Made by a program: the position numbers and the translations under genes | DNA from: Hybos culiciformis | Taxonomy: Eukaryota; Arthropoda; Insecta; Diptera; Hybotidae | DNA: 64,000 bases | NCBI GenBank assembly: GCA_964007475.1 | Contig: OZ023274.1 | Coordinates: forward strand, 88,063,213 to 88,127,212 | Direction of reading: 5' to 3' | Shown: positions 51,096 to 63,257 of the stretch, piece by piece | Layout of the letters: every line of letters begins with the position of its first letter | Numbering within the stretch: the first letter of the stretch is position 1 | The notes under the pieces: generated by a model | Seen by the model: only the letters and a program-made list of their open reading frames with translations | Database searches by the model: none | Told to the model about the DNA's origin: nothing

Positions 51096-54042
51096 ATGAT
51101 AATAAAAAAATTTAATTTTGTGTTAAAAATTTCTGATGTCCATGATTTTGAGTTGGAACAGGAACTTCAAAATGAAATTAATGAACGTGAAAGCATAAAA
51201 AGTTCACAAAGAAAATGTAATCGCAAAAAATGGAAGGATCTGTTAAAAGATTATTTTAATTCAACTTCAGTTCACGGTCTTCAATATCTTATGGATGATT
51301 CTTGTAGTGTTTGGGAAAGGTAACAATATATATATGTATAATACAATATACATTTATATAATATATAATACAAGTATGAAGTACATGTATTTTGTATATT
51401 ATGACAAATATAATAAATGAATTTATGAGTCTACAATGTGAAGTCGTTCGTCATTGTATAGCCTGTAGTGATCTATCCAACGGCGTATTCGGTCGTGGGT
51501 TCGACTCCCACCTTAGACTGTAATTTGTGTCAGTTTTTTACATTATCCACTTAAATTAAGTTCTGTGTTGTTCTTACAACAAGGTTACAGACTTGTAATG
51601 TGATTAAATTAAAATATTGATCTTAAAACTAAATTATTATTATCAAACTAACATTTTTTATGGAAATCCTGTTCTTATATTCTATTTTGATGAAATCCAA
51701 GGTTCGCTCATATCTAAACAAGAATAAGATTTTCGTAAGATTTAATTTATAATAATTTTACTGCAGTAGTTACATTCACAAATAATTGATAGCTTAACCT
51801 AATAATAATAAAAAAATTTCAGAATATTATTTCGTAAGTTTGAATTTTTGTCAAAGGCATATAATATTTTCAGATTGCATATTTTTTTAGGATTTTATGG
51901 TTAATAGTTATTTCAATATCAATTTATTGTGTTTCTGTATTGATTCTACAAACTTACAATAAATGGGAAGAAACCCCAGTTATTGTTAGTTTTTCAGAAA
52001 AATCAACCCCAGTCTGGCATATTCCATTTCCAGCAGTCACAATATGCCCCGAAACAAAAGCCCAAAGAAAATTTTTCAATTTTACTGAAACTTATAAAAA
52101 ACTAATGACAACACAATCGGTTGACGATTTAATGATTTTTTCAAGGAACAGAACAGATTCCGATGAAGAGTGAGTATATCTTAAATAATTTATATAAATG
52201 CAAATTATGTGATTCTGAAAACCTAAATTACATTGTAAAAATTAAAATTATAATTTTGTCATGTTTAGGTTTGAATACCTTCAAGCGATTTTACAAGTTT
52301 GTGAAGACTATTTACATTTGGGAATGATATATCCAGAGAATTTAAACTCCATTAACTATGTCGATATATTGGAAAAATTATCGCAATCTTTCAATCAAAC
52401 CATGTTATTATGCAAATGGAAAAACTCTGAAATTGGTTGTGACGCGCTATTTGAAAAAGTTCACACTGATGAAGGAATATGTTATAAATTTAATGGGTTG
52501 AATTCTTCAGAATTATTTAGAGAAAATACGTAAGTTTTTTACCATTGAATATAATGTCGTAAGATTTTTTGATATGTATAAAATTTGACATTCCATTAAA
52601 TGTTATTTACTCTTAGGTTTCAGTATCAACATTTTATAGAAAATTTGAACCATTCTAATAAACAGACTGAATGGTCATTAGAAAATGGGTACAATGAAAA
52701 CGATGACGGCATTGTATCTTATCCGGAAAGAGTATTAGGTGCCGGATTTAGAGCTGGGTTTTTCACTGTATTACAAGGTTTTCAATTTGATATGGATTAT
52801 ATGTGTCGTGGGCCAGTGCAAGGATTCAAAGTAAGATATTCTCTTAATATATGAAATCATTTAAAATTAAGACTTAATTGCAGATGACTTTAACGTGTAA
52901 ATAAAAACTGCAGAATTAGATACTTTTCCATTCCAACTTTTAAAGTCCATGAAAATTACTTACAGCTTTCAACAGAATGATTTTTTACATTATCTTTTCA
53001 GGTTCTGTTACATTCACCTGATGATATTCCACTTGTTTCGAAACAATTTGTTCGAATAGGATACCTTAAAGAAGTTTTGATATCTGTTAGTCCGAGAATG
53101 ATAACGACATCTTCCGAACTTAAAGATTATCCTCCAGCTCGGTAAGTATAATTTATAGTAAATTTTCAACTAATCCCAGCTGGCTCACAATAAAATTTCG
53201 TTTTCTAGACGACAATGTTATTACGGCTCCGAAAGGTTTCTAAAATATTTCAAAATTTACACTCAAGCTAATTGTGAGACGGAATGTTTAACAAATCATA
53301 CTTTATCAAAATGTGGGTGTGCTAAATTTTCAATGCCAAGTAAGTTTAAAATTAAGTGAATTAAATTTTCAAATAATAATATTTTTCTAATGGAATATGG
53401 GAATTGAAAAATTTAAAATATTTTTCAAATTCTTTTACCACACATCATTAAGAAAATGAAAAAAAAATATTATATTACTTGTTTATAGGACTGTTGGAAA
53501 CTCCTGTATGTAATGCTTCAAAATTGGAATGTTTACACGTAGCTGAAGATGAACTTTTGAAAATAGAATTTACTGAAGGATTATTAGAAACAAAGCAAAA
53601 TTTTCGTGGTCATACGAAATGTAACTGTTTACCAACATGTACTAGCCTTGCTTATCAATCAGAAATTTCTTTAGCCGATTTTGAAATTGATAAGCTATTT
53701 AAAGCTTACGACAGTAACTACGCGGAAGAAAATCCAGGGTAAAGTCGAAGAGCGATTCGAGAACAATAAAATCAAATCTCACATTAATTCCATTTTCTTA
53801 TCACAATTTATAAAATTTTTAGAGTTCAAATGTCTCGATTAACAATATTTTTCAAAGAGAATCAATTCATAACATCAAAAAGATCAGAATTATTTGGAAT
53901 AGTTAATTTTTTGGCTAATGTTGGTGGCTTACTCGGTTTATTTATGGGAATTTCAGCATTATCAATAGCCGAATTTTTTTATCACTTTATTGTCCGTTTG
54001 AGTTTGAAGTTTCGATGTTGGGCTTGGAATATAAAATTTTAA
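51096..54042 (+). CDS. Pickpocket-type DEG/ENaC sodium channel subunit, 8 exons
   Basis: Predicted 572-aa amiloride-sensitive-type cation channel subunit in the plasma membrane; pickpocket proteins act in mechanical, chemical and salt sensing. Exons: 51096-51319, 51891-52169, 52269-52529, 52617-52830, 53002-53141, 53209-53339, 53489-53738, 53823-54042, all GT-AG and in frame. The N-terminal gating His-Gly is at residues 60-61 (SVHGLQYL). TM1 is at ~76-97. The post-TM1 motif FPAVTIC is at 121-127. A cysteine-rich extracellular domain (CYYGSERF, CETECL, CGCAKF, CNCLPTC) follows, and TM2 is at ~524-558 with the GIS selectivity filter at 542-544 (GLLGLFMGISALS). The length is usual for the family. 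The start is the only in-frame Met before the His-Gly motif and is preceded by an in-frame TAA at 51090; a coding upstream exon is less likely but possible. The specific ppk orthologue cannot be named. Confidence 0.93.
51430..51620 (+). mobile_element. tRNA-derived SINE-like sequence in pickpocket intron 1
   Basis: Has a Pol III box A-like TAGCCTGTAGTG (51459-51470) and, about 30 bases on, a perfect box B GGTTCGACTCC (51498-51508) inside a T-arm stem GTGGG/CCCAC. The part between does not fold into a normal anticodon arm. An unrelated tail of ~110 bases follows. This is more like a SINE head or a decayed tRNA gene than a working tRNA. Confidence 0.55.
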
Positions 54043-54046
54043 TAAA
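54041..54046 (+). terminator. AATAAA overlapping the pickpocket stop codon
   Basis: The stop TAA (54040-54042) shares bases with an AATAAA hexamer. A second AATAAA at 54157-54162 would leave a short 3' UTR and is the more usual arrangement. Confidence 0.35.
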
Positions 54047-54156
54047 ATGATTTTCTTTTCTTTTTTATATTTATTAGTTTGCGATTTTATTTAAATAGAA
54101 TTTTACAAGAATTATATTATATACCTGAATTAATGTTACATATTTGTTATTATAGT

Positions 54157-54162
54157 AATAAA
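54157..54162 (+). terminator. Candidate pickpocket poly(A) signal
   Basis: AATAAA 115 bases after the stop codon, in a TAGTAATAAAGTTTTT context. Confidence 0.4.
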
Positions 54163-57100
54163 GTTTTTAAATTATTTTTATAATTAAACATCAACGCTCG
54201 ATGAAAATATTTTAATTTTTTGTATGTTGTTCAATTGTTAATTAAAGAATTAATACGCAACAACTCTTGAGTTTTTTTTTTTGTATTCTTTAATGATTTA
54301 AGTTATTGATTTACCTACGTAAAATTTCACAGAACTGAAGAACAAACATAATGCGAATTAAAAATTTTGTCTAAGATTTGGACATTTAACTAAAGTAGAC
54401 TAAAATAATAACTTCAGTAGAAAATTTTTCGAATTCCGCAAAATTTATAATACTAGCGTAATTTTTTATATGGGATAATATATACAAGAGGAATGACTAG
54501 TTTTTCTTAATGAAAAGAGCTCTAATCCTTTTTAGATGCAAACAGACTTTTTTAGTTTAAATTTCTTGATTAATATTTAGGACACTGTTGTAATTTGTTG
54601 CTTATGTATATGGGGAAGCTTTTCAAATAGGTATATATTTTCAAAAAAATTTTTCTTCAAATTCACACAACAACAAAATATGCCGACATAAATAATATCC
54701 TTGCAGAAAGCTTTTCAAGTTTCTTATTTTAAATGGTATTTGTGAATTTTAGTACAAAAACATAGTGGAACCTAGATTCAATGTATCTAATAATTTTACA
54801 TTAATTTGATTTGTTAAAATTTTCGAAAATTATCAACAAGTAGGTAGGGGAAGATTTTTTTCCTAAAATAAGGACACATTTTATAATATGTTTGACTTCT
54901 AGATATAATTATAACAATTTTATAATTGAAAATCTAAATTTGTGTTTGGCACAATAAAAATATAAAATTTTTTAAACTATTTAATTTTTTTCAAGTTGAA
55001 TTTTATTCTTAAAATCAGTTTCTGAAGTTATCAGATTAAAAAAACTTGTAATATAACAATATTTTTAAAATAGGTATATTGTTTGAAAAATTATTGCAGT
55101 TTATATTTCTTGCTTACTAGAAATATGCAATTTTCTACTTATTTTAAATATATTCAATGATTTGCATACATGTACAATAAAAGATAAAAATATCCAATTT
55201 ACATTGTTTGGAAAATTAAATTTTTTAGTCGAAATACATTATATAAATATATATACTTAATATGTAATGTATGTTATTTTTAATTTATAAATTATTAGAG
55301 TAAATACTTTTAATGAAAATAATTAGCAATATATAATAATTATATGGCACAGTTACAAACATATAAAGTTCTATATATTTTCAAAAAAAATAGGTACCAA
55401 TACTTTTTAATTGTAATTTGAAGGATATTATTCAAAAATATAATATTAAGTAGTTGAACAACCTCTTTGAATGAATGGGAATTTGGGTGCAAGATTGAAA
55501 GCTTTATTTTAAGTATGTTTTATGGAATTACATAAAGATTGTGTGAATAATTCTGAGAATGACTAGAAATCGAGCGAAAAAAATAAAACTAGGCCAATAT
55601 TTACAAAATTTTTAAACTATTTATTGTTTAAAGTTATATTTTTCGACAAAATGGTTAGAAATGGTTAGAGAAAAAATATAATTTTTTCTACTTCATCTTA
55701 CTGCTGTAGCCAGTTCACACTATTATATATTTTTAACGCTTTTCTATTAAAACATCATAATCATAAAAGTTTTTTAAGAAATCGCAAAGATAACAAAGAT
55801 AACAAAGATAACAACTTTAAATTAGCAGAGTTAAAACTTTTGTAGAATAATTGTTCTTTGGCTTCATAATGCTCAACAGGTACCTATGTGTATTTTACAT
55901 TAACTATTTTATATATATTGAATATAATTGTAATATTGTATATATATTGTTAAATAGCCTCCATTTATATTTATTTATTAAATATTAAATGCATTTCCAT
56001 GTTTTTCATATAAAAAAAAAGAAGAAAAAAACTACATACGTACCCATCTATATATGTATGTAGGTATATCTTTAGGACATTTGGTTTAATTGCTTGTGTG
56101 TCCTTAATTTACATTATTTTAGCTGTTTTTCTTAATTATGTTTTTAGGCAAAAATCATCAAGAAAATAAATAGGTAAAAAAAACAGAGACTTATTAAGTA
56201 ATTTCCTCAAAAATTATTACAAATAAATAAGATTTTCAGATATAAGATATAAGTATTCTATTCTTATAAAACATATATCAAAATCAAAAACTTAAGAACT
56301 AGTGCACTTATAATGTTAAAAGCCATAAAAACTATCAATACATTTGAGCTGGTATTTTATAAGCTAAAACATAATTCTGTAATTATATGTATATAAATTT
56401 CTAATTTTTTTTTGAATGGGCTGACATTTTGAACATATAAAAAAAATGTAATACTTAATAATATGCCGTCCTATCACTTTTTCAGTAACGTCGCTTCGTA
56501 TATTCGTTAGAAGTTGAATATAATAATCAAATTTCAACTTATTAATTGAAGACAGAGACAATTTTTTTTGACTTCCAAAAATAACCAAGTTTTATTTTAA
56601 TAAAAAATTAAAAGACCAGTTTGTAAATTATCACACACTTAAGGCGAATCCTTTAAACGTCACTGGTTAAATTAAGGAATCATTTTTAATGTCATAAAGA
56701 ATACACATATTTAATTTATTATCATTTCCATGTCCTCATTATATAAATTAGTTGGTGATAGATGAAAAAAGGGGTTTTTTTATAGATAATTTCACTGAAA
56801 CGCAATTTAACAAAACTACTTATGGACTACAACTATTTTACAAGAACTAAATTAATATTATTCGATTTTATATGAGGGCCACTCGTTAAATCTATAGTGT
56901 AACGTTTATTTCATATTCATATTACAAAATAAGTGTATGTATTTAAATTTTTTTTGCAGGCGATCAATAAAATTTTAAAGTTCAAAAATATTTTAAAAGT
57001 AAAATATATTTTTAATTATCTGACCAATACACTAATTATCTGACCGATTCAGTAGAATTTCGTTCACATGTTCATTACATTTTTATTTTCTATGTTTTTA

Positions 57101-57613
57101 CAAGTTTATATTTTTTTTTAAGTTTATTTATATTTTTTTTTGTATTCAAGCCCAACGCTTTATGTTTCAAAAATTTTAAATTCAAACTAATCAAAAAAGA
57201 ACAAAAAAAATTTATTTACATACTAAGTCTAATCATATTTCTACCAGTCAACGTAAAAGTGTAAACTTGAAAATCATTCATAATGGGAAAAATTTATTTA
57301 TTCTTTAATGATAATTTATATTTTTACACGGAAAGCCAAAAAAAAAAAATTACCAAAAATGACCACAACAAAAGAAATTTTTGGAAAAATAAAAAAGATT
57401 TTTTACGCGTATCCTTCAAAAAATTTAAATTATTAGAATTCTTCATAATGCTTTAATCGCAACAATGTATTAAAAAATTTTTAATAGCAAAATAAAAATT
57501 TTTTAAAAAAATATTAAATTTAATATTTTACAAATACCTATATATATACGAGTTATTTGTGACGTTAAATAAGTTTATGTCTCGCTTTGATAAAAATAAG
57601 ACTTTGTATCATG
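54163..57613. other. AT-rich gene-poor interval
   Basis: No gene recognised. Contains a three-unit AAAGATAAC microsatellite at about 55785-55814. Confidence 0.5.
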
Positions 57614-57621
57614 ATCTAAGA

Positions 57622-57995
57622 CAGCGGTCGGGAACCTTTTTTAAGTAAAGAGTCAAATCAACAAAAAATTTCAAAAGAATGAAATTTAAGAGCCGCAGTC
57701 ACAGACATATTCGAGCTAAAAACTTGTGTAGCATTAAAAAATTTGTATATTACGAAATGACTTATCTTATTTAATGGCAGGATTTTCCCTTCTTTATAAT
57801 AAATAAAACAAAATACATATTTTTAATTTTTCAGTATTTATTAAAGTTTATGATAATGGTGATGATTTCAGAAACATACTGAAAACATTAGATGGCAGCA
57901 GCGAATTTTTTTAAAAATATTATTCGAAGTAAGAGCCACAGGTTTTGAAGCTAAGAGCCGCATGCGGCTCCGGAGCCGCCGGTTCCCGACCGATG
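57622..57995. mobile_element. hAT MITE, 374 bp
   Basis: Begins CAGCGGTCGGGAACC and ends GGTTCCCGACCGATG. It is flanked by a perfect 8-bp duplication ATCTAAGA (57614-57621 and 57996-58003). AGAGCCGCAGTC and AGAGCCGCATGCGGCTC motifs near the ends are typical of a widespread animal hAT group. The last bases (ATG instead of CTG) carry one mismatch to the left terminus. No coding capacity. Confidence 0.9.
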
Positions 57996-58003
57996 ATCTA
58001 AGA

Positions 58004-59946
58004 CGTTGATTAATTTTTCTTTAATATTAACTTAAATTCGAAAACGGAAGACCAAAGCCAAATCCAAATGCAGTGTAAAATAATTCTACAAACAAAGTTT
58101 CATAAAGATCTAAAAAATAAGAATTACGTATCTTTAATTACTTTTCTAAACTTTAATAATATAGGACAAAAAAGTCTAAAAATAAAACGAAGGTAAATTT
58201 ATTTTGACACCTTTTGATATAAATTTATTGTTATTAAGGATCTATCTCACAATTCATGTTGGTTTGAGTAAAAATCTATACTAAACATAAGTGTATGTTA
58301 TTGAAAAATAACTTCTTTATATGTAATATATTGAACACACATATATATTTTGAAATAGTTAGAAAAATAATGTAGTTTAGAAGAACTAAAAATTGAAGTT
58401 ATAAACTTTTTTAAATATTAATGAGAATATCCTATACACTTAAAATTACAAAAATAACGCACGAATTTTTATGAAAAAAAAACTCCAAAACTTGAATCAT
58501 GTAATTATTTTTGTATAGATGAATTTTATATCAGCGGAAACAAATTAAGACAAACCCCTTATATATTGCAATTGATAATATATACCTCAAGAAGTAAAAG
58601 TATTAGTTTTCGATAAAAGTTAGGTTTGAGAAAACTAGAAAAATGTTTTAAAAAAATGTTACAAGTCGCTTTCAATAACTATCACAATACCAAATATTCA
58701 TACAATACACACTTGTAGGTTTAGACTTATTTTTTAAGCTGTGGACTTGATTTTAATTTGAACATCGATTTCTCAATTTCTATAATTCAAAACTCTATAA
58801 TTATATCTGTAACTATACAGAGAGATAATGATGGAAATATTCTTCCAGAAACTATAAATTTGTTCCGAATAAGATCAGGTTCGAAATAATGAAAATTGTG
58901 TTTTGAAATTTTTCATATACTTTCTATCACTTCTTTTTGTTCTAAACAATTTCAAAATTTTGTGTTTTCTAGATTTCCAGTTTTCGAGACTTTTTCATCC
59001 TTTATTAAAACAAGAAAGATAGCAAAGACACTAAAACCTCAAATTTATCAAAAATTCGGTTTTTTTTTTTTAATTTAGAAAGAATAAAAAAGTTTTACTT
59101 TTATTTCAATGTAGATTTTATTTTTATTTTGAATTTGTTAGATAGTTTTTTTTTTTACAAAATAGTTAATTTTCTAAATAACTATTTCATATGAAAATAG
59201 TATAAAATTATTTTGGAATGAGGAAATAAACAAAAAATATAAGTACGAAAATTTTTTGGAAGAAAAATCTAAGTAAAAATGTGCAGGTGTAACAGTAGGG
59301 GTTGAAGGTGAACGTATAAAAATATTCTATTTTTTTTTTTTTTTTTGTACAATTTATTCAAAAATTGATGAAATCGATTGCTGAAAATTGTACAAATTGC
59401 GTGCAAGTCCAGTCCAAATGAAAAAAAAGAAAATATATTTCTATTATTTATCTATTGAAAAACCAACATGTGTGTCATACATGAATAATTTAAAAGTCCA
59501 AAAAAAAACTTTAATTTGAGTTAGCATTTTTTCTGCGTTAATTTTCCATTTTTTTTTCGGACATTCATTATTCTTTATTTGAGAATTTTTTATGAAAATT
59601 ACATTTTTTTTTTTGCCATAAAGGTAATTGAATATTTAATGGAAAATTTATCAGGAGTTGGGGATAGCAAATATATTAAAGGAAAAAAATTATAGTAGAT
59701 ATATATTTATGTATAGAATATTCGATTGAAATAAAAAAGAAAATTAGAATAGAAACTACTGTAATTGTTAACCAATTGAAAAACATATCAGATTCAAACA
59801 TAATAATATTAGAGTTGGCTTATTTTTGAACTGAAAATGTTTGAGTTATTTAAAATAGAAGTAATTTCTGATCATTCACAAACTCTAAGTTCGACTTAAA
59901 CTATATGTACGACTATTAACTCCGCCAAATATGAACCATATGAATA
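58004..59946. other. AT-rich intergenic DNA
   Basis: No gene or repeat recognised. Confidence 0.5.
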
Positions 59947-60212
59947 TATGAGCCGTTTATTTTGAAAGTGGTTTAAGTCCATTTTTCAAAAAAAAAAATA
60001 GTTAATGATAACAATAAGCACAATAGTATATATTCTTTTTATTTATAAACAATTTTAGTCTAGTATCATTAAACCCGCTTTGATTTTGACACTTGAAAAT
60101 TAGCTTATGGAAATATTGATATGTATTTTTAAATCAATTCAAACACAAAACCTTAAATATCTCAATACAAGAACAAATGGACTTAAACCACTTTCAAAAT
60201 AAACGGCTCATA
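59947..60212. mobile_element. TA-flanked MITE with ~37-bp perfect TIRs
   Basis: The left terminus TGAGCCGTTTATTTTGAAAG and the following GTGGTTTAAGTCCATTT are exactly complementary to the right terminus (ending CGGCTCA). TA lies on both sides, which suggests a Tc1/mariner-type target. The ~185-bp interior is AT-rich and non-coding. Confidence 0.85.
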
Positions 60213-62184
60213 TATAAAACGATGTATCTTTCTTGAACTTTAAATTTATTAATTAACGTCAAGGTTTGTAGTCACCAGTTTAGGTTTTTTAATAAATAAT
60301 TCGTTGCCTCCTATTAATTCCTCTTATTAACATATTTTCCGGCCAAAAATTTATCTCTTCCAATGCCTTTCAGGTCTTATCCTTATTTTTAGTAACAATT
60401 TCATTTCAACTATCGAAATAAATATATAATGTATTCAATTCTATTTTAATCAATTCTATTTTTTCCAATACCAAGTCTATTACTCTTCGTTATTTTGTTA
60501 CTAATAAAAAACTATAGGTAAATAAGCCTTAATACTTATACATTTGTATAATTTATTTATGTACAATATTGTTCTTTCTATGTTGCTTGCTTACGAAGTT
60601 TCTACTCAACTTTTAACAATAAAAAATTCAATTTTTAATCGCATTTCTAAAAGAGCTCCTAATAAAGTCGCCTCTTATTGTGACTCCTTCCTCGTTGCTT
60701 TATTATACCATTGTTCAATATTTGCTTAAATATCCTTTATAGTTGAATGTAACTGTCAAGGATATTTTCGTTAATTTGCGTTTATGTTCTAGCTTGGCAC
60801 ATTACATATATTATGTATATGACATTATACATACATATATTGTATGTATGTTTTTGACATTTTTTTTTACCAATATAATTGATAATAATGGATAAAACTA
60901 TATGTAAATAGACAAAAATACATGTTATGTTACTTAATAAACTTTAGATAATTAACCAAAAATTATTTTTGGTTTTACTAATGGCGCAATATATTACATG
61001 AATAGCAAATTTTATCTTTAAATTGTTGATGGAAACCTATTTAATCAAAAAAAAAAAAATAATAATAAGAATTACATGTTATTATACATAAATTACAGAT
61101 TCAAATTATTTACGAAAGTAGTAAGTATAGAAACTTGTTCAATTGCGATGATATGCTTGGAGCAAACCTTACAAATAAGGGAAAGAGTGATTAGTATTAT
61201 TGCCGCCTAGTAAACATTTTAGTTTCGTATCAATATTATCAGCAATCTTATTCAGACGATAGATTCAACAGATTCAAAGCGGAAAAATATCTCAAATAAT
61301 TTACACAAACTAAATTTGGCACTAATGCCCGATAAAGAATTAGAATTCTCTTAAAGGCTAAAAGTTAAAATTAAAATCATAAAACTATAGAATAATTACA
61401 TATATGAATACTTTGGGAAAGAACATACTGCAAGCCATTTCAGATTGCACCACCATAGCTATTTCTCAATATTTATAAATAAATATTTAATGAAAATCCT
61501 TTTCAAAATTTCATAAGGTGTTATTAAACTAATTGGGTTTACATCATTTTTAACGTGTGTAACATTTAAAAGGCTTAAAAAATTAGAAATAACGACGCGT
61601 AGAATAATATAACGAAATCAACTGAATTATGTTATAATAATAAAAAAAAATTGTTTATTAAATTTTGTAATTTTTTTTATTTGAAAATTATTTATATTAG
61701 ATATCTTAGATTATATTTATGTATATTTGGATTTTGTTGGATTGAATGGATTTTGACAATTTTCAATTTGAAGATATTAGATACCTCATCGATTCAAATA
61801 TCGGTTTGCATCATGAAATTCATTTCGGCCTAAATTTAGTATTTTCAGAACGGCTGATATCATGATAGTAAATGTAATAAAGTTTTTTCGTTAATAAACT
61901 TTTCTTTTTTTAGAAGATTCAGTTATTATTTTTTGTGTACTTATAGTTGAATTGAAAATTTTAAACTTTAAAAGGGTTCAAAAAAAAGAAGAGTTCAATT
62001 TATTGACACCAATGGGATCAGAAGCTAGATATGACCATTGATTAGGAATATTAAAAATTATCAGTTTCATACAACTTTTTTTTTTGTATTTTAATTTGTA
62101 TTCTTAATCAATCAAATAACTTAAAAAATATTCAAAAACTAAAATTAAATATATTTGTTACATACACAATAAAAACTAAAAGAT
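60213..62184. other. AT-rich intergenic DNA
   Basis: No gene recognised; reading frames of about 60 codons are compatible with chance. Confidence 0.5.
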
Positions 62185-62186
62185 TT

Positions 62187-62720
62187 TAATGCGTTGGGGA
62201 TCGTTATGTTGTATTTAGTGCTATAGAATTTAGATCACTAAATGGAGTATTATATGCGTCAATACACATGCAATCATTTAGATGCATCTGCGTAAATAAT
62301 GAAAAAATTTAGATGCATCAGCGTATATAATGAAAAAATTTAGATGCATCAGCGTAAATAATGAAATCATTTAGATGTTTCGTATTGAATATTACGTAAT
62401 ACCTAAACAAACATAATATCTCTCACAATATTTCAATACAGCCAAATACACAAAAAAAAAATGAGAAAAAATGAGAAGAAAGAATATTCTCTCTTTGCAA
62501 CTACCTCTCCCTACGCATTAAAACAGTATATTGGATATGTAAACAAAATTTGTTATACAACTCGTTCTGTATTTACACAAAAATACATTGACACTTGTCA
62601 ATTTATATCACTCGACCTTCGGTCTCGTGATATAAGTATTGACTCGTGTCAATGTATTTTTGTGTATACAGAACTCTTAATTAATAACAAATTTAGTTTA
62701 CATATACAATAATCTACTAT
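62187..62720 (+). repeat. 534-bp module-plus-palindrome repeat, tandem unit 1
   Basis: Two parts. The module (62187-62521) starts TAATGCGTTGGGGATCG and ends CTCCCTACGCATTA, so it has short inverted ends, and it carries three 31-bp repeats with GATGCATC at 62281, 62312 and 62343 plus a decayed fourth at 62374. The second part (62522-62720) is a near-perfect ~190-bp palindrome centred near 62618, with arms sharing ATATGTAAAC, CACAAAAATACATTGACAC and a GACCTTCGGTC tip. An 83-codon frame across the palindrome is spurious. Confidence 0.9.
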
Positions 62721-63257
62721 TAATGCGTTGGGGATCGTTATGTTGTATTTAGTGCTATAGAATTTAGATCACTAAATGGAGTATTATATGCGTCAATAAA
62801 CATGCAATCATTTAGATGCATCAGCGTAAATAATGAAAAAATTTAGATGCATCAGCGTATATAATGAAAAAATTTAGATGCATCAGCGTAAATAATGAAA
62901 TCATTTAGATGTTTCGTATTGAATATTACGTAATACCTAAACAAACATAATATCTCTCACAATATTTCAATACAGCCAAATACACAAAAAAAAAATGAGA
63001 AAAAATGAGAAGAAAGAATATTCTCTCTTTGCAACTACCTCTCCCTACGCATTAAAACAGTATATTGGATATGTAAACAAAATTTGTTATACAACTCGTT
63101 CTGTATTTACACAAAAATACATTGACACTTGTCAATTTATATCACTCGACCTTCGGTCTCGTGATATAAGTATTGACTCGTGTCAATGTATTTTTGTGTA
63201 TACAGAACTCTTAATAATTAACAAATTTAGTTTACTTATACAATAATCTACTATTAT
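62721..63257 (+). repeat. 534-bp module-plus-palindrome repeat, tandem unit 2
   Basis: Direct head-to-tail copy of 62187-62720, nearly identical (the corresponding 83-codon frames differ at only two or three codons). It ends at CTACTATTA before unrelated DNA. The high identity implies a recent tandem duplication. Confidence 0.9.

Noticed and set aside
51459..51520. Functional tRNA gene
   Set aside because: Box A and box B are present but the acceptor and anticodon stems do not form properly by eye.
62461..63246. Two 83-codon frames starting MRKNEKKEYSLF
   Set aside because: They lie across the palindrome of the 534-bp repeat and are repeated with it; a related frame appears on the opposite strand in the 15.8-kb copy. 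Repeat-derived, not genes.
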